Assembly: GCA_030159075.1 (NCBI GenBank)
Contig: BROG01000291.1
Span: 199,501 to 263,500, forward strand
Direction of reading: 5' to 3'
DNA length: 64,000 nt
Origin: Atrina japonica
Lineage: Eukaryota > Mollusca > Bivalvia > Pterioida > Pinnidae
This document shows positions 32,992 to 46,245 of this stretch, one piece after another. The position numbers and the translations under genes are program-made. Position 1 is the stretch's first letter, and each line of letters starts with the position of its first letter. Below the pieces are notes generated by a model. The model was not told the DNA's origin. It made no database searches and saw only the letters and a list, made by a program, of their open reading frames with translations.

Positions 32992-35900
32992 GTATGTTGT
33001 TTTTTTGCATTGATCAGTTTACGCTACGTTTGTCCCGTTTTTGGCAATGCATGTACTTGCAATATCTTCTGTGTTTTCATGAATGGGAGACATTGGTTTT
33101 GGTTGTTTTACATCATTAAATTATCTCACAGAAATTATTAGATGAATTTTTATTTGGTAATTCCGAGAAAAGTGTAGCGTACCATCCTATTGTTTTGACA
33201 TCCTTTCGGGCAGCATGCTGTAACTTGTTCAATATGAGATTGTCTTGCAATTCTATCTCAACATTCTTTATTGATCAACCGTGTAGTTAGTTGACAGAAA
33301 AGTAATGAAATTATCAAATATGTTTGTTATGCAGACGGAATTATATATTTGTTAGGTATATAAATTCCTCTGGAGGTCAGGATATTGTTAGACAAGGGAC
33401 ATGTATGGCTACCAGTATCAGCTATATAGAAATTAGAATATCAATTCTAATGTTTACCTATCCCCAAAATCTACTTAACCTTATCAGTAGGATTAGCATG
33501 TAAAATGCTTCAGAATTTACAGTACAACAGAAATATTTTGTCTTTATTCTGGAATTTCTGCAGTATAAAATTGCGATAAAGTGTAAACTTGTGTTACATA
33601 GAATTACAAAATAGTTATTAGGGGTTACTTTAACAGTTTTATATGCAATGATTTATAATCTATATGCCACTTCAAATTACTTCAGTAATCTTGATAAAAT
33701 AAAAAAAATGTATACAATATGTATTCTTTGTAGCATATGATTCTGTTGATTAGAATTTATACAATAATACATACATGTATGTATATAATTATTGATAAGA
33801 TTTGAGTGCTAAGGTCATTGGCATTTACATAATTGTAATATATACAGTCACAGGTCACAAAATAACAGAAATCATTGTTACCCATTTACAGGATATGCTA
33901 AACCTGTAAGTTATGATAACAATAATGAAAACCTAAAAATATAGATAATTCTATTAATTAAATCAATGTTGCATTTTTCAAATATATAAAAATATATAAA
34001 AAGAAATATCAAGGAAAAAGGGAGTTATGTAATTTAACCATAAAGCAGAAAAAGGGGGTGGATGGGACCAATTTGAATCAAAATAATACACACTTAAAAC
34101 AGTTAAAATTCCCAATTAAGAAGACCGAGAGATACACGTGTGAAAATGGACAAAAAGTCATGTTACAAAAACTTACATACATGTATAATACAGTATGCTT
34201 GTGTCCCTAATAATTTAAAAAGAAGTTGAACTGTTTTGAACTGTTTTTTTCTTGTTATGGTACCATAATTAGTTACTTATTAAAATTTCTATAACATCAA
34301 AGATTTCACTATCTGAATTTGTTGAACAAATCCCTTTGCTCATGCATGACTGATAAGTATATGTACTTGTACTGTAACAATTTGTTTAGATTTTAGGCTA
34401 GTTGTTTTATGATTACATGTATATATATGTATATATGAAGTCACATACATGTAGGTATTTGGAGAAAAGTTTTAATCCATCTTGACTTACATTGTAGTAT
34501 TCACTGTTGTAATCTTGATGGTGTACATGTAATGTTACACTGTAGTAGTATAACCTGGTGTCCTGTTATTGTACATGTAGACTCATTATATCACAACAAG
34601 TCTTTATACATTATATCAGACCTTTTAAAGTATGTGTTGTTATATTCCCAATACCACATCGATCATGTTATTCATCTCTTTACAAAATAGCATATATTTG
34701 TTGGCAGATACAGAAAAATCAATGCACAAGAAAATATACAATGAAGAACAAAAATTTTTGTATTATTATAGGTAATTATTTTGTGATCAATATTAAATTC
34801 GGAGGAAATACCAATACATGTACGTTTTTTTTCTTTCTTCCAGTAGTGTCCACTTTACGGTAAACATATATATTTAGACCCATTGATATATAGTTAATTT
34901 AAACTACATGTATACACACAATTACCTGGTTGAATATGAAGTGTTTGATAAGCCATTTGTGGGGGGTAATTTCAAATTCTAAAGTTATACTGGTTTTCTT
35001 AGTAATGGCATCAGATGGAAAAGGCCTGTCAATACACTTTTGCCAATTTTCTGTAAATTGTATTATATGTATACAGGCATTGTAAAGTTGTCATTGGAAT
35101 GCTGCTTGTTTATTGCATTTGTTTGCATACTGTAGATAAATACTTTGTTCATGGTTCATTAGCACTTTAAAATACCGAGTGTAAATATTATATCTAACAG
35201 AATTTGTTACATCTTTATATATTAGTTAAAGTTCAATTTTAATAGCACATATTTTTGTCTTAATCATCACGATACATTTAATTCTTTTCATAACATTTTC
35301 AGTTCATGATCATGAACAGTTGGTATTTCAGGTCTGATTATCACAATGTGTAGTACATGTATGTGTCTGTGTGGGGGGATGTTAAAATTTATATGTTATT
35401 GAATTATAGAGAAGTCACCTGTTAACTCATTTACCCCAAAAGACATATTTGGACTGGTCTAAGTCATTTATTTACAGAAGAGTCCATTGTTTTTCAGAGT
35501 TAATATAGGTGAAATGTCACACATTTTGACTTATGCTATGTGGTTAGTAAAATCCATCCTGGCTGGGTGGAGTCTAGTGAGTTTAAATTTTAGGTAATAA
35601 AACATACATGTAACATTAAGATAAGACTGACTACAGTAATCTTTCCAACTTGTTACCATACATTTACATAAGACAGAGAGTATCCTATGAGGAATAAACG
35701 TTTTTCTGTGCAGCTTGGCATAACAGAAAAGTGAGTAGAATCATTCGTATGATAAACAAAAGGTTACTCCACCCCGTCATCTTATCTGAATCAGACAATA
35801 CATGTACATGTATATGGACCAACTCCAATGCAGTGGGGGCTCTGTCGTCTCATGTGACCTCAGATTTAAGTCCCATTATATTACCAATACATTGTACCTA

Positions 35901-36250
35901 CATGTAGCTGTTACTCTGCAAGCGATGCATCACATTATATGTTTGCAAGCTTTATATTGATATTGTGATTTGTATGGATACAAAACAACATAATCAGGGT
36001 AAAGACAACTACACTGTCATGTTTCTTGAATAAAATGTCAACTGCTCAAAATTAAAGTTGCTTAATTAGTGACTTTACGATTCATATGTTACTTGCAATA
36101 CATGTATGTCCTTTGTGTTATTCCTAGTCTTGGACAAACCTAAGAACTGTAAAACAATAATTTAGTTGAACAAGTTTTGCAATAAGATACAATATGTACA
36201 TCATAACATGTACATTTGTACATGTACTACATGAACATATGCATTCCTTT
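32992..36250 (+). other. Intron 1 (5' part), no other gene
   Basis: AT-rich, with many TACATGTA words and no recognisable element except one inverted copy of the CAACCCCTGAAAA MITE family at about 35420-35510 (AACTCATTTACCCCAAAAGA, then AAGAGTCCATTGTTTTTCAG). Confidence 0.55.
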
Positions 36251-36525
36251 GTTTGTTTGTTTATTGTTGTTTAACGTCCCAATCAGGAATATTTCACTCA
36301 TATGGAGACGTCACCAAATGCTGGTGAAGGGCTTCAAATTTTGGCCTATGCTTGGCTCTTACGGTCATTGAGCAGTTAGGGTTCTTTAACGTGCTGACAC
36401 CTACCGTGACCCGGGACCTTGGTAAGGCTCGGTTTTTACTCTCATCCGAAAGACAGGGATCCAACCTGCCTCGAACTCATGATCAAGAGCCGAGCGTGCT
36501 ACCGACTGAGCCAGGCTGGCTCACA
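36251..36525 (-). mobile_element. tRNA-derived SINE, family 1, head type A
   Basis: On the minus strand it starts GAGCCAGCCTGGCTCAGTCG, carries GATCATGAGTTCGAGGCAGG (B-box), then CCTTTCGGATGAGAGT. It ends with GGGACGTTAAACAACAATAA followed by a CAAA-rich tail. The head matches the copy at 24649. A plus-strand frame over it (36352-36633) is an artefact. Confidence 0.88.
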
Positions 36526-36691
36526 TGTGCAATTGTATTTAATGTCCTTCAAGGGAGGCTCAAAATTTTGAGGGGCAGGGTTTATCTTAGAAAAAAGGAT
36601 ACTTTTTTAGCCTTTACAATAAAGGAAATCTAGATCTGCATCACTTTGGTAAGAAAAGGGAGGGAGGGGCATTTTTTCCATACCACTTAAC

Positions 36692-36778
36692 TCATCAACC
36701 CCTGAAAAACAATGGACTATGCCGTAAATCAATGACTTAGATCAGTCCAAATGTGTCTCTAGGGGTGAATGAGTTAAG
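36692..36778. mobile_element. MITE-like, 'CATCAACCCCTGAAAA' family
   Basis: TTAACTCATCAACCCCTGAA, then ACAATGGACTATGCCGTAAA; it ends TGAATGAGTTAA, an inverse of the start (TTAACTCA). It is the cleanest copy of this family's short form. Confidence 0.7.
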
Positions 36779-37719
36779 TTTTCAAAGATTTATACTGTTG
36801 ACTTACATTGTATATGTACTTTTAACACCACAATAATGAAATGATTCAACAAATGAAAATGAACATGCCAAAAATCACAAACATGCTCTAATCTTTCTGT
36901 AGGGCATATACAAATAAAGGGAAAGGGAATTTCAACTTGTAATTAAAGGCAGTTTGGTTCAGAAATGGGGCATGCACAGGGCAAAACAAATTTTGGCAGG
37001 GCAAGATATTTTTTAAACCCCTTACCAGGAACACTATAAATATAAGCCCATAACACAGGTATGAATTTGTGGATCTTATATTACATATAACCCATTCTCC
37101 CCCCATGACACATTTGAACTAGCCAACATAATGTATATGTCATTGACTTTAGGTAATATATGTCATTGACTTTAGGTAAAGTCCATTAATTGTTTAGGGA
37201 TAGATATGTTACATGTAATGTAAATTGTAACTGGTGAAATCTCAGTGTTTGAATATAAAAACAAAAAATTGGCATGACCTACATTGTAAAGCAGCAACAG
37301 AACAGACATCAAATGTCTAATTTCATTCATTCAGACATGAATGTGAACCAGGCGAATTTGAGAGAAAATTGATGTAAGATTTTGTAACACATGTTTGATA
37401 TTATGTTTATGGACTTGAATGTTTGGACAAGATAAGTCACTGAAACAACAACTTGAGAATTACAGAAGAAAATAAACTCCTTGCTCATGTATATTTAATG
37501 TATATATCTGTAAGTTAGAATTGGATTATGATGAGAAAACTTTATACAATTTAAGCCATGGCTATTGATTAATTACATGTAAAGCCCTGGTTATATGAGC
37601 AACAGTGAAGGTCTGTTAACTTTACAAAAGGATATTTACCTTTTGTTCGTAACAATGATTGAATTGACTTAGGAAAACTAATAGGGATTCCTCGCAGTAT
37701 GTTGGATTATTCAGTGTGA

Positions 37720-37895
37720 TTAAAGGGGCATTAGCTGTGTTTACCAAAAAAAAATTGAGAGCTGTCGTGACTCCGCAGTAGAATGGTTGATTCGCAACCG
37801 GAGGGTCACAGATTCAAACATCTACGGAGGCGGCTGGCTTTTCCTGTCCTTCGGATGAGACAGTAAAAACCAAGGTCCCGTGTCACAGTAGGTGT

Positions 37896-37926
<31 letters not shown>

Positions 37927-39878
37927 GTTAAGTGCAGAGCATGGGCCAAAATTTGAAGCTCTTCACTAGCATTTGGTGACATTTCCATGTGAGTGAAAGA
38001 TTCTTGAGTGAGACGTTAAACAACAACGACAACAACCAAAACAAATTATTTTGATTATTTCTACTTTTACTACTTGTACTTCATCATTTTGATGTACAAT
38101 AACAAATACATGTAAGAGCTACATTTGTATACATAAAAAATCTTATATATTAATTCCTGTATATTTTGTGAAAATATGGTCAGGTGCAGTTCTGTATTTA
38201 TATACAATTAGTACATGTACATGTAAGGTTGAGTTAACCAATTGCGATTAAAAAAGTGCCAAACTTGCTTTCTCAAGGAATTTTCACAAAATATATTGAA
38301 ATTTTAGAATTTTTTTGCCTGTGTATACATGTATCTCATTTTTACAAGTTGATGGAACATCAACTCTCTTATGTTATGCTACAAATGTAAGTTGTTTATT
38401 GGAAACAAGTCAAAGCACATTTCGCAGTATGGGGGTTAATAACAAATTATATAGACTATTCAGTGTATTTATCATTAAGTTTTCGACACTGTGTTAATTT
38501 TTCTCTCGTTGATAGCTGATAATGGAGTTGGAGGGGTGGGGGTGGGGGGATTTTAAGTCGGCTTTTAAGTCGGCTTCATGTATGTAACAACTAAGTGATA
38601 TCTATTTTTACCAGTTGATGAAACATCAACTCAGTTATGTTATGCTAAGTTGATTTCTTGGGATTAAGTCAAAGGACATTTTGCAGTATGGGACACATTA
38701 TATTGACCGAAAATTACACATATATGTGCATTTCAGCAACATAAACTCAACTTCAAGATTGATATTTCCAAATCACACTTTCATTCATGTATTTTTGCTT
38801 TTTAAAATAACAAAAATATAGTAACAATTTGCTGAAAAATATAGGTCTACAAGACTTGTTGAAATATATGCTATTAAAGGTAAGTTCGGTGTCCTTTATG
38901 AATTTTAAGATATTATAAATTTACTTGATTGTTACTTTTCAATTATTTTTTATCATTATACTCTTGTGATAGAATTGACATTAAAAGCTATTGACTAGAC
39001 TGTTAACAATTCTTGTGCACGATTAATATGCAAATGAGTTTTGGTAAAGTTTTCCTTACTGTGTATTGGCAAGATCTGGCTGTGAAGTTGGACATAGAAG
39101 TTGCTTCATTCCTCATTCACTGATCTTAATGGATGAGAAACTCACGGCAGTCTTTGAAGTTAGGAAAATGTTTTACATGCACACATATTGACCTAGAAAT
39201 TTAAGGCTACTGATGGGAAGTACTGCGTAAGGGTACAATACTGCCCTGTAGCATAGAAATGTAATATCGATGAAATGATGTTTATAAGCACAAGATTTTA
39301 TAATCATATCGCTGTTCTATGTAGTTTGTTGCATAATAAATAAGGCATCAATACTCACGTTTGGCCAAATGTCTGTCCCGATTTTAAGTTACTTTTTTGT
39401 AAAACCTAATTTTACTGAATTAAAAAGTAATTTAAAATTTGACCTATAAGCTACTCATGTGTGATATAAAAGGTAAAAAATGTGAAAAAATTGTGAAGTT
39501 TTCATTGTCAGTATTGTTCTTATTTGAAATAAAATTGGGTGATTCTTGCAGTTTTTCACTAATTTGGAAACTCTGGAAACAACATGCATTTTCCCAGTAA
39601 AAAGGCTGATGTTTTATTGTGACAGTAAATTCAAAATTTACAACATGACAGTGGTACCCTATAATTTATTGAAATTAACCTGCAGTATATTTCAAGCATA
39701 TGTACACAATGTTTATTTTTTCAGTATACTGGATGTATTATACCTCTTTAAAACTTACGATTACCATCAACTCGTATCAGTACTTTCAGTACTTGATTGT
39801 TCTTGTACATTTATATATAAGTAGTAAATAAAGGAAAGAAATGTTTTTGAAAAAAAAAAAACAGCTAATGCCCCTTAA
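37720..39878. mobile_element. 2.16 kb TTAA-bounded element with AGGGGCATTAGCTG ends
   Basis: The left end is TTAAAGGGGCATTAGCTGTG. The right end on the other strand is TTAAGGGGCATTAGCTGTTT. TTAA at both borders is the target site preferred by piggyBac-type transposons, but no transposase frame is visible, so the superfamily is a guess. A SINE is inserted at 37765-38035. An internal repeat joins TTACAAGTTGATGGAACATC (38340s) with TACCAGTTGATGAAACATCA (38610s). The short element at 24986-25242 shares its ends and part of its interior. Confidence 0.75.
37765..38035 (+). mobile_element. tRNA-derived SINE, family 1, head type B
   Basis: The head GAGCTGTCGTGACTCCGCAG continues TAGAATGGTTGATTCGCAAC and CACAGATTCAAACATC. 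The body is identical in plan to the copy at 24649 (TCCTTCGGATGAGACAGTAA, AAAGAACCCTCACTGC, GGTGACATTTCCATGTGAGT). It ends AGACGTTAAACAACAACGAC, AACAACC. It lies inside the TTAA-bounded element. Confidence 0.9.
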
Positions 39879-42393
39879 AAGTTGATGTGATTTCTTCATC
39901 TCTTTAACATGATATTCTTTCCCAGATTGGCTAAGGGGTGGTGGATCTAGCCATTCAAGGGTGGGGCAAAATAGGTCCAGGGTACCCCTCTTTGAAAATC
40001 TTCTCCTCCAAAAACACTGCCTGAATTGAAAAAATAATCGCATTCAAGCTTGTATTTCTTGTAGAAATTGGAAAATAAAGTTTTGACTGTTTTTTGAAAT
40101 ATTTTCTGACTGTCATTATCATTCATTTCTGTGAGTAGATCCATTTGATTTACTGTGGTACATTCATTTTATGTGTTTCACCTGTAATTAGGTGAAGAAG
40201 TACTTTCACCAGACAATGCTTTGGACAAACCTGATTAGGGTAGGATCAAGGATTGGGCAAAAAAAAGATACATGTGCATTTTGTAATTGGATACACTTGT
40301 TTGAGAAACTTCTCTTCAGACAATCTGCATACAGATGTACAGGGACACACCCAATGCATTGGTCAGAGTGATCTAGAAAGATGTGTTTAGAAGTGTTGCT
40401 ATTTTTAGAAATTTCTGTTTTGAAATGAAATTTTTGACATATTTTTACATCTTTTTGGACTCATGTCAATTTAAATGAAGTTCACAGTTCCTTGCAAATG
40501 TTGGCTGTTTTTGACCAAGTTAGGAATGGATGAAGGGTTGTGCAAAATAGCTAGTGGAAAAGCCCTTCCTTTGGCATACTCATTCTTTAGACCTGAGGCC
40601 CATAACAATCAGAACATGTTAGATAGTCAAATTTCTTATGTTTTTAATTTTGTCTACCGGGTACATATTTTTCACATTTGTTGATGGTGCTCCGATGAGC
40701 AAATTCTCTCCACTTGGGCCTCTTTTTTTAATGATGGGGGGAGATAACCTAGGAAAAGACCACCAACATTGCACAAGAAAACTAGCAAACTTTCTCACAA
40801 AATCAGTTTACATGTATAAAGTAGGTACCAGCATTAAATTATGTAAATATAATTTGTACATGCCACATGATAGTGTCTAGTGATAATTCCCAAATTTTCA
40901 GAAAAATATTAATTAAATTCCCACTTTATTAAATTAAATTACAGTAAGTTGCAAAAAATGAAACAACCAAAAAAAAACAAAAAAACAAAAACAACAATTA
41001 CAACTCTAAAACTGTTAACTGGAACTATAATCTCTTTACAATGGGAAGTTGTCCTACATGTATTTGACTGTCTTCCCAAAAGTTGCAAAAAAGAAGAACA
41101 AAAAACAAAACACACACACACACACACACAAAAAACAACAACAACAACCCTGGAACTGTTAACAATTTTAAAGGAACTTTAATCTTTACACATTATGCAG
41201 ATATCCTTCATGTACATGTATTTGACTGACCATCATGGCACGAGTTGCCAAAGTCTTTCAAGTTACAAATATTTGGTCCTTATTTTCTGAATTCAAACTA
41301 ATCTTTTAATTGTTAAAGAAGAGTTTACTGTTATAATACATGTACTTAATTGTGTGTAAGTAATGACCCATTCAGTCACAATTCTTGTGTAACACATCTT
41401 TCTCCCTTAATATGTGGGATCAAAGGATCATGTATTGTATGTACTGCATAACAGAGGACAGGTCCATATTATTCATTAAAAATCTGGTGATTCTATATTA
41501 TTCATTAAAGACCAGGTGAATCACATTTTGATATCTGTCAACAGGTTCATTAGAATTTTTTCCCAGCATGAATGATTTAAATTGTTTTAAACAAAAACAT
41601 TACTCATCATTTAACGGAGCAAAATTTGATACGTAGTCTTTTGTCATACATCGTAAGATTAAGGTTAATCTCAGGTAATAAGAAGTTAAACCCAGTGTGT
41701 TAATACGATGTACAATCAAATAACTGCCGATTTAACGAGAGATTGTGTAATAATGAGTTACACCGACAAGCTGAGACATAGCCGTGTTAAGATTATTTTT
41801 ACTTATGTACATGTGTATTTTTGAGTGCTAAAACCAGAACCGTGGGCCATTTCCATTCATATGAGAGGATTATTTGATAGTAGAAACATCAGATAAAGGA
41901 ATTAATACTAACCTAGAACAGTCGTAAAGTATTGTCCAACAGGAATTAAGACCTTGTTTAGTCTTATAGTCAGTCTTTCTAATTCCACAGTCGTAGTTGT
42001 GCTTTAGCTGGTCAGGGGATTATGAAATATTTATAATATTCTCAGTTTTCTACACACATTTTGGAAATGTAAAGTGATTCTGTGATACCTGTTGGAATAT
42101 TTACTATATTGTGGCGGTCCGATCGCATAAGATCAGTGTGTACATATGTATCACACTGAAATATGAGGCTTCGAGAAATTAACCAAATATATGGACAGGC
42201 CTTACTTAAAGCAGTTTGAATGCAGTCTGCTTCTATAAAATATTTTCTGTTTGTAAGTATATATTCTTCATAGGGAATGCATTAAATGATTATTTTTTGT
42301 ATAAAATAACCTAAAAACAAACATTTGTTGTCCCTGGACCATTGTTTATGATTTCACAATTACTGAACTACTGGATTACACATGTTCCAAGTG
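39879..42393 (+). other. Intron 1 (middle), minor repeats only
   Basis: No gene. A diverged tandem duplication of about 150 bp covers 40945-41240 (GTTGCAAAAAATGAAACAAC and GTTGCAAAAAAGAAGAACAA; both then GGAACT...TAATCT and ATGTATTTGACTG), with a CA microsatellite at 41110-41130. A short direct repeat, TATTATTCATTAAA, lies at 41466 and 41497. Confidence 0.55.
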
Positions 42394-42790
42394 CAGGGGT
42401 CGAATTTAGCATTTGTGTCTCACTAGTCAGTTGGACTAGTTGGAAAGAAATTTGACTAGTCACTAGTCCCAAAGCGTTATGATGAGTTAACAAACTGGCA
42501 CGTTTTTACTGAATCGTTACTATTTTTGTGTTTTAATAGTAACATAAATCAGAACAACTATGATTATCTCTTTTTCTTTTTTTCTTGAGTTGAGAAAAAA
42601 ATTAAGGAACAAATTAGGTAGTGCTCAATGTACATTCTAAAGTCTCATTCATCATTGCTCATGTTTATACTGTAATGTTTATACAGATTTTCTACTAGTC
42701 AACCTCACTAGCTGAAGCACAACCTTGACTAGTCCGCTGCAAAAGTTACTAGTCTGGGACTGGTGGACTAGTGTTAATTTCAAACCCTCA
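42394..42790. mobile_element. ACTAGTC-rich inverted-repeat element
   Basis: The left end is CAGGGGTCGAATTTAGCATT. The right end on the other strand is GAGGGTTTGAAATTAACACT, then AGTCCACCAGTCCCAG. At least nine ACTAGT words lie in both arms, with an AT-rich centre. A shorter related start (CAGGGCTCTAAATTACAAAC) follows at about 42830. Confidence 0.65.
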
Positions 42791-43011
42791 AGTGTCTAAA
42801 TGTTGTAAATTATTGATTTACATGATAGCAGGGCTCTAAATTACAAACAGTACCGTAGCACTGGTTCGCTGGCCTGTGGCTAGTAGGCCCCTAAATAGTG
42901 GGACAGGCCATGCAGTTGATTTATCATCTCTACTGGTCCCATTTTCTAGTAAAAGAAATAAAGATACATTTACTAGACCAGATGTGTTTAGAGGTCAGTG
43001 AGTTAAACTGC

Positions 43012-45570
43012 ATAAAGTCAGTAGCAGTTTTAAGGTATCTCGGTAATGATACAGATAAAAATCATAAAGTCAGTAGCAGTTTTAAGGTATCTCGGTAATG
43101 ATACAGATAAAAATCATAAAGTCAGTAGCAGTTTTAAGGTATCTCGGTAATGATACAGATAAAAAATCATAAAGTCAGTAGCAGTTTTAAGGTATCTCGG
43201 TAATGATACAGATAAAAATCATAAAGTCAGTAGCAGTTTTAAGGTATCTCGGTAATGATACAGATAAAAAATCATAAAGTCAGTAGCAGTTTTAAGGTAT
43301 CTCGGTAATGATACAGATAAAAATCATAAAGTCAGTAGCAGTTTTAAGGTATCTCGGTAATGATACAGATAAAAATCATAAAGTCAGTAGCAGTTTTAAG
43401 GTATCTCAGTTATGATACAGATAAAAATCATAAAGTCAGTAGCAGTTTTAAGGTATCTCAGTTATGATATAGATAAAAAATCATAAAGTCAGTAGCAGTT
43501 ATAAGGTATCTCAGGTATGATATAGATCAAAAATCATAAAGTCAGTAGCAGTTATAAGGTATCTCAGGTATGATATAGATAAAAAATCATAAAGTCAGTA
43601 GCAGTTTTAAGGTATCTCAGGTATGATATAGATAAAAAATCATAAAGTCAGTAGCAGTTTTAAGGTATCTCAGGTATGATATAGATAAAAAATCATAAAG
43701 TCAGTAGCAGTTTTAAGGTATCTCAGGTATGATATAGATAAAAAATCATAAAGTCAGTAGCAGTTTTAAGACATGTCAGGTATGATATAGATAAAAAATC
43801 ATAAAGTCAGTAGCAGTTTTAAGACATGTCAGGTATGATATAGATAAAAAATCATAAAGTCAGTAGCAGTTTTAAGGTATCTCAGTTATGATACAGATAA
43901 AAAATCATAAAGTCAGTAGCAGTTTTAAGGTATCTCAGTTATGATACAGATAAAAAATCATAAAGTCAGTAGCAGTTTTAAAACATGTCAGGTATGATAT
44001 AGATAAAAAATCATAAAGTCGGTAGCAGTTATAAGGTATCTCAGTTATGATATAGATAAAAAATCATAAAGTCAGTAGCAGTTTTAAGGTATCTCAGGTA
44101 TGATATAGATCAAAAATCATAAAGTCAGTAGCAGTTATAAGGTATCTCAGTTATGATATAGATAAAAAATCATAAAGTCAGTAGCAGTTTTAAGGTATCT
44201 CAGTTATGATACAGATAAAAAATCATAAAGTCTGTAGCAGTTATAAGGTATCTCAGTTATGATATAGATAAAAAATCATAAAGTCAGTAGCAGTTTTAAG
44301 GTATCTCAGTTATGATACAGATAAAAAATCATAAAGTCTGTAGCAGTTATAAGGTATCTCAGTTATGATATAGATAAAAAATCATAAAGTCAGTAGCAGT
44401 TATAAGACATATCAGGTATGATACAGATAAAAAATCATAAAGTCAGTAGCAGTTTTAAGGTATCTCAGTTATGATACAGATAAAAAATCATAAAGTCTGT
44501 AGCAGTTATAAGGTATCTCAGTTATGATATAGATAAAAAATCATAAAGTCAGTAGCAGTTTTAAGGTATCTCAGTTATGATATAGATCAAAAATCATAAA
44601 GTCAGTAGCAGTTATAAGACATATCAGGTATGATACAGATAAAAAATCATAAAGTCAGTAGCAGTTATAAGGTATCTCAGTTATGATATAGATAAAAAAT
44701 CATAAAGTCAGTAGCAGTTTTAAGACATGTCAGGTATGATACAGATAAAAAATCATAAAGTCAGTAGCAGTTATAAGGTATCTCAGTTATGATATAGATA
44801 AAAAATCATAAAGTCAGTCGCAGTTTTAAGACATGTCAGGTATGATATAGATCAAAAATCATAAAGTCAGTAGCAGTTTTAAACATGTCAGGTATGATAT
44901 AGATAAAAATCATAAAGTCGGTAGCAGTTTTAAGACATGTCAGGTATGATATAGATAAAAATCATAAAGTCAGTAGCAGTTTTAAACATGTCAGGTATGA
45001 TATAGATAAAAAATCATAAATTCAGTAGCAGTTTTAAAACATGTCAGGTATGATATAGATAAAAAATCATAAAGTCAGTAGCACTAGCAGTTTTAAACAT
45101 GTCAGGTATGATATAGATAAACAATCATAAAGTCAGTAGCAGTTTTAAGACATGTCAGGTATGATATAGATAAAAAATCATAAAGTCAGTAGCAGTTTTA
45201 AACATGTCAGGTATGATATAGATAAAAAATCATAAAGTCAGTAGCAGTTTTAAGACATGTCAGGTACATGTATGATATAGATAAAAAATCATAAAGTCAG
45301 TAGCAGTTTTAAGACATGTCAGGTATGATATAGATAAAAAATCATAAAGTCAGTAGCAGTTTTAAAACATGTCAGGTATGATATAGATAAAAAATCATAA
45401 AGTCAGTAGCACTAGCAGTTTTAAACATGTCAGGTATGATATACATGTAGATAAACAATCATAAAGTCAGTAGCAGTTTTAAGACATGTCAGGTATGATA
45501 TAGATAAAAAATCATAAAGTCAGTAGCAGTTTTAAGGTATCTCAGTTATGATATAGATCAAGAATCATAC
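43012..45570. repeat. Minisatellite, 57-58 bp unit, about 44 copies
   Basis: The unit is ATCATAAAGTCAGTAGCAGT, then TTTAAGGTATCTCAGTTATG, then ATATAGATAAAAA. Variants are ordered along the array: the left part has GGTATCTCGGTAATGATACAG, the middle CAGTTATGATATAG or CAGGTATGATATAG, and the right mostly ACATGTCAGGTATGATATAG. Two units carry an extra CACTAG and two an inserted ACATGT. The adjacent ORF at 42898-43098 is not coding. Confidence 0.97.
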
Positions 45571-45982
45571 ATGTACCTGAGGCTTCCTGTATGTAAGGTG
45601 GTAACTCTAATCACTGGACTTTTAGGAGCATTTACTACAATGTACAAAGAGTGTTATTGTACAGGGCGTGACATTATGATGTAATGGAGCATGTTTCTAT
45701 AGCAGTTTTAAGTACATTGTATACATGTAGGTCTACCAAAGTAAAGTGGCACATCCTGGTTTAGTCAGAAACCGAAACAATATGGACTACTTTCCAAAAA
45801 TAGGTTGTACAGGTAAGACATATTGCCTTGCACAGACTCCATGCATTACTGAATCTCCATTACTTTTGTGAGGACAAGTGACTTGTCACCCCTGTTATGA
45901 TTTGATTTAGACTCATTGTGTTTGTAAACATGTGCCAATTTATCTTGGTAGACCTGTACCTAATGTGATATATTTATCAACA

Positions 45983-46245
45983 GGAGTGACTGAGTGGTTA
46001 GAGCATTGTGCTTTGAACCAGGAAGTCTCTCGCTTCTGGTCAGTGCAGGTTCGAGCCCCTCTGGAACCTAATTTGATTTTGTGATAAAATTTGCCAGTTT
46101 ACTTGGAGAAGGCCAGTGGTTTCTACCCAGGTACATTGTAACCAGGTTCTCTCCTCCACCATTAAAAACTGACTGCTACCACACAACTGAAAAAATTGTT
46201 GAGTGTGGTGTAAAACATTCCAAATCATAATAAATCAACAAAAAC
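45983..46245 (+). mobile_element. tRNA-derived SINE, second family (best copy)
   Basis: GAGTGACTGAGTGGTTAGAG (A-box region) and GGTTCGAGCCCCTCT (B-box), about 50 bp apart. Next AAATTTGCCAGTTTACTTGG, ACATTGTAACCAGGTTCTCT and TTGAGTGTGGTGTAAAACAT, ending in AATAAATCAACAAAAAC. Other copies: 1201-1400 and the 3' fragment 59640-59815. The minus-strand frame 46040-46228 is a shadow. Confidence 0.88.

Noticed and set aside
32953..33141. 62-codon frame starting at 32953
   Set aside because: It has no ATG at that point (TTG), and reads through a good GTATGT donor into intron sequence; the start at 32962 with splicing is preferred.
45983..46070. Functional tRNA gene at the A/B boxes
   Set aside because: The boxes are the head of a SINE; there is no acceptor stem or anticodon arm that folds, and the SINE body follows.
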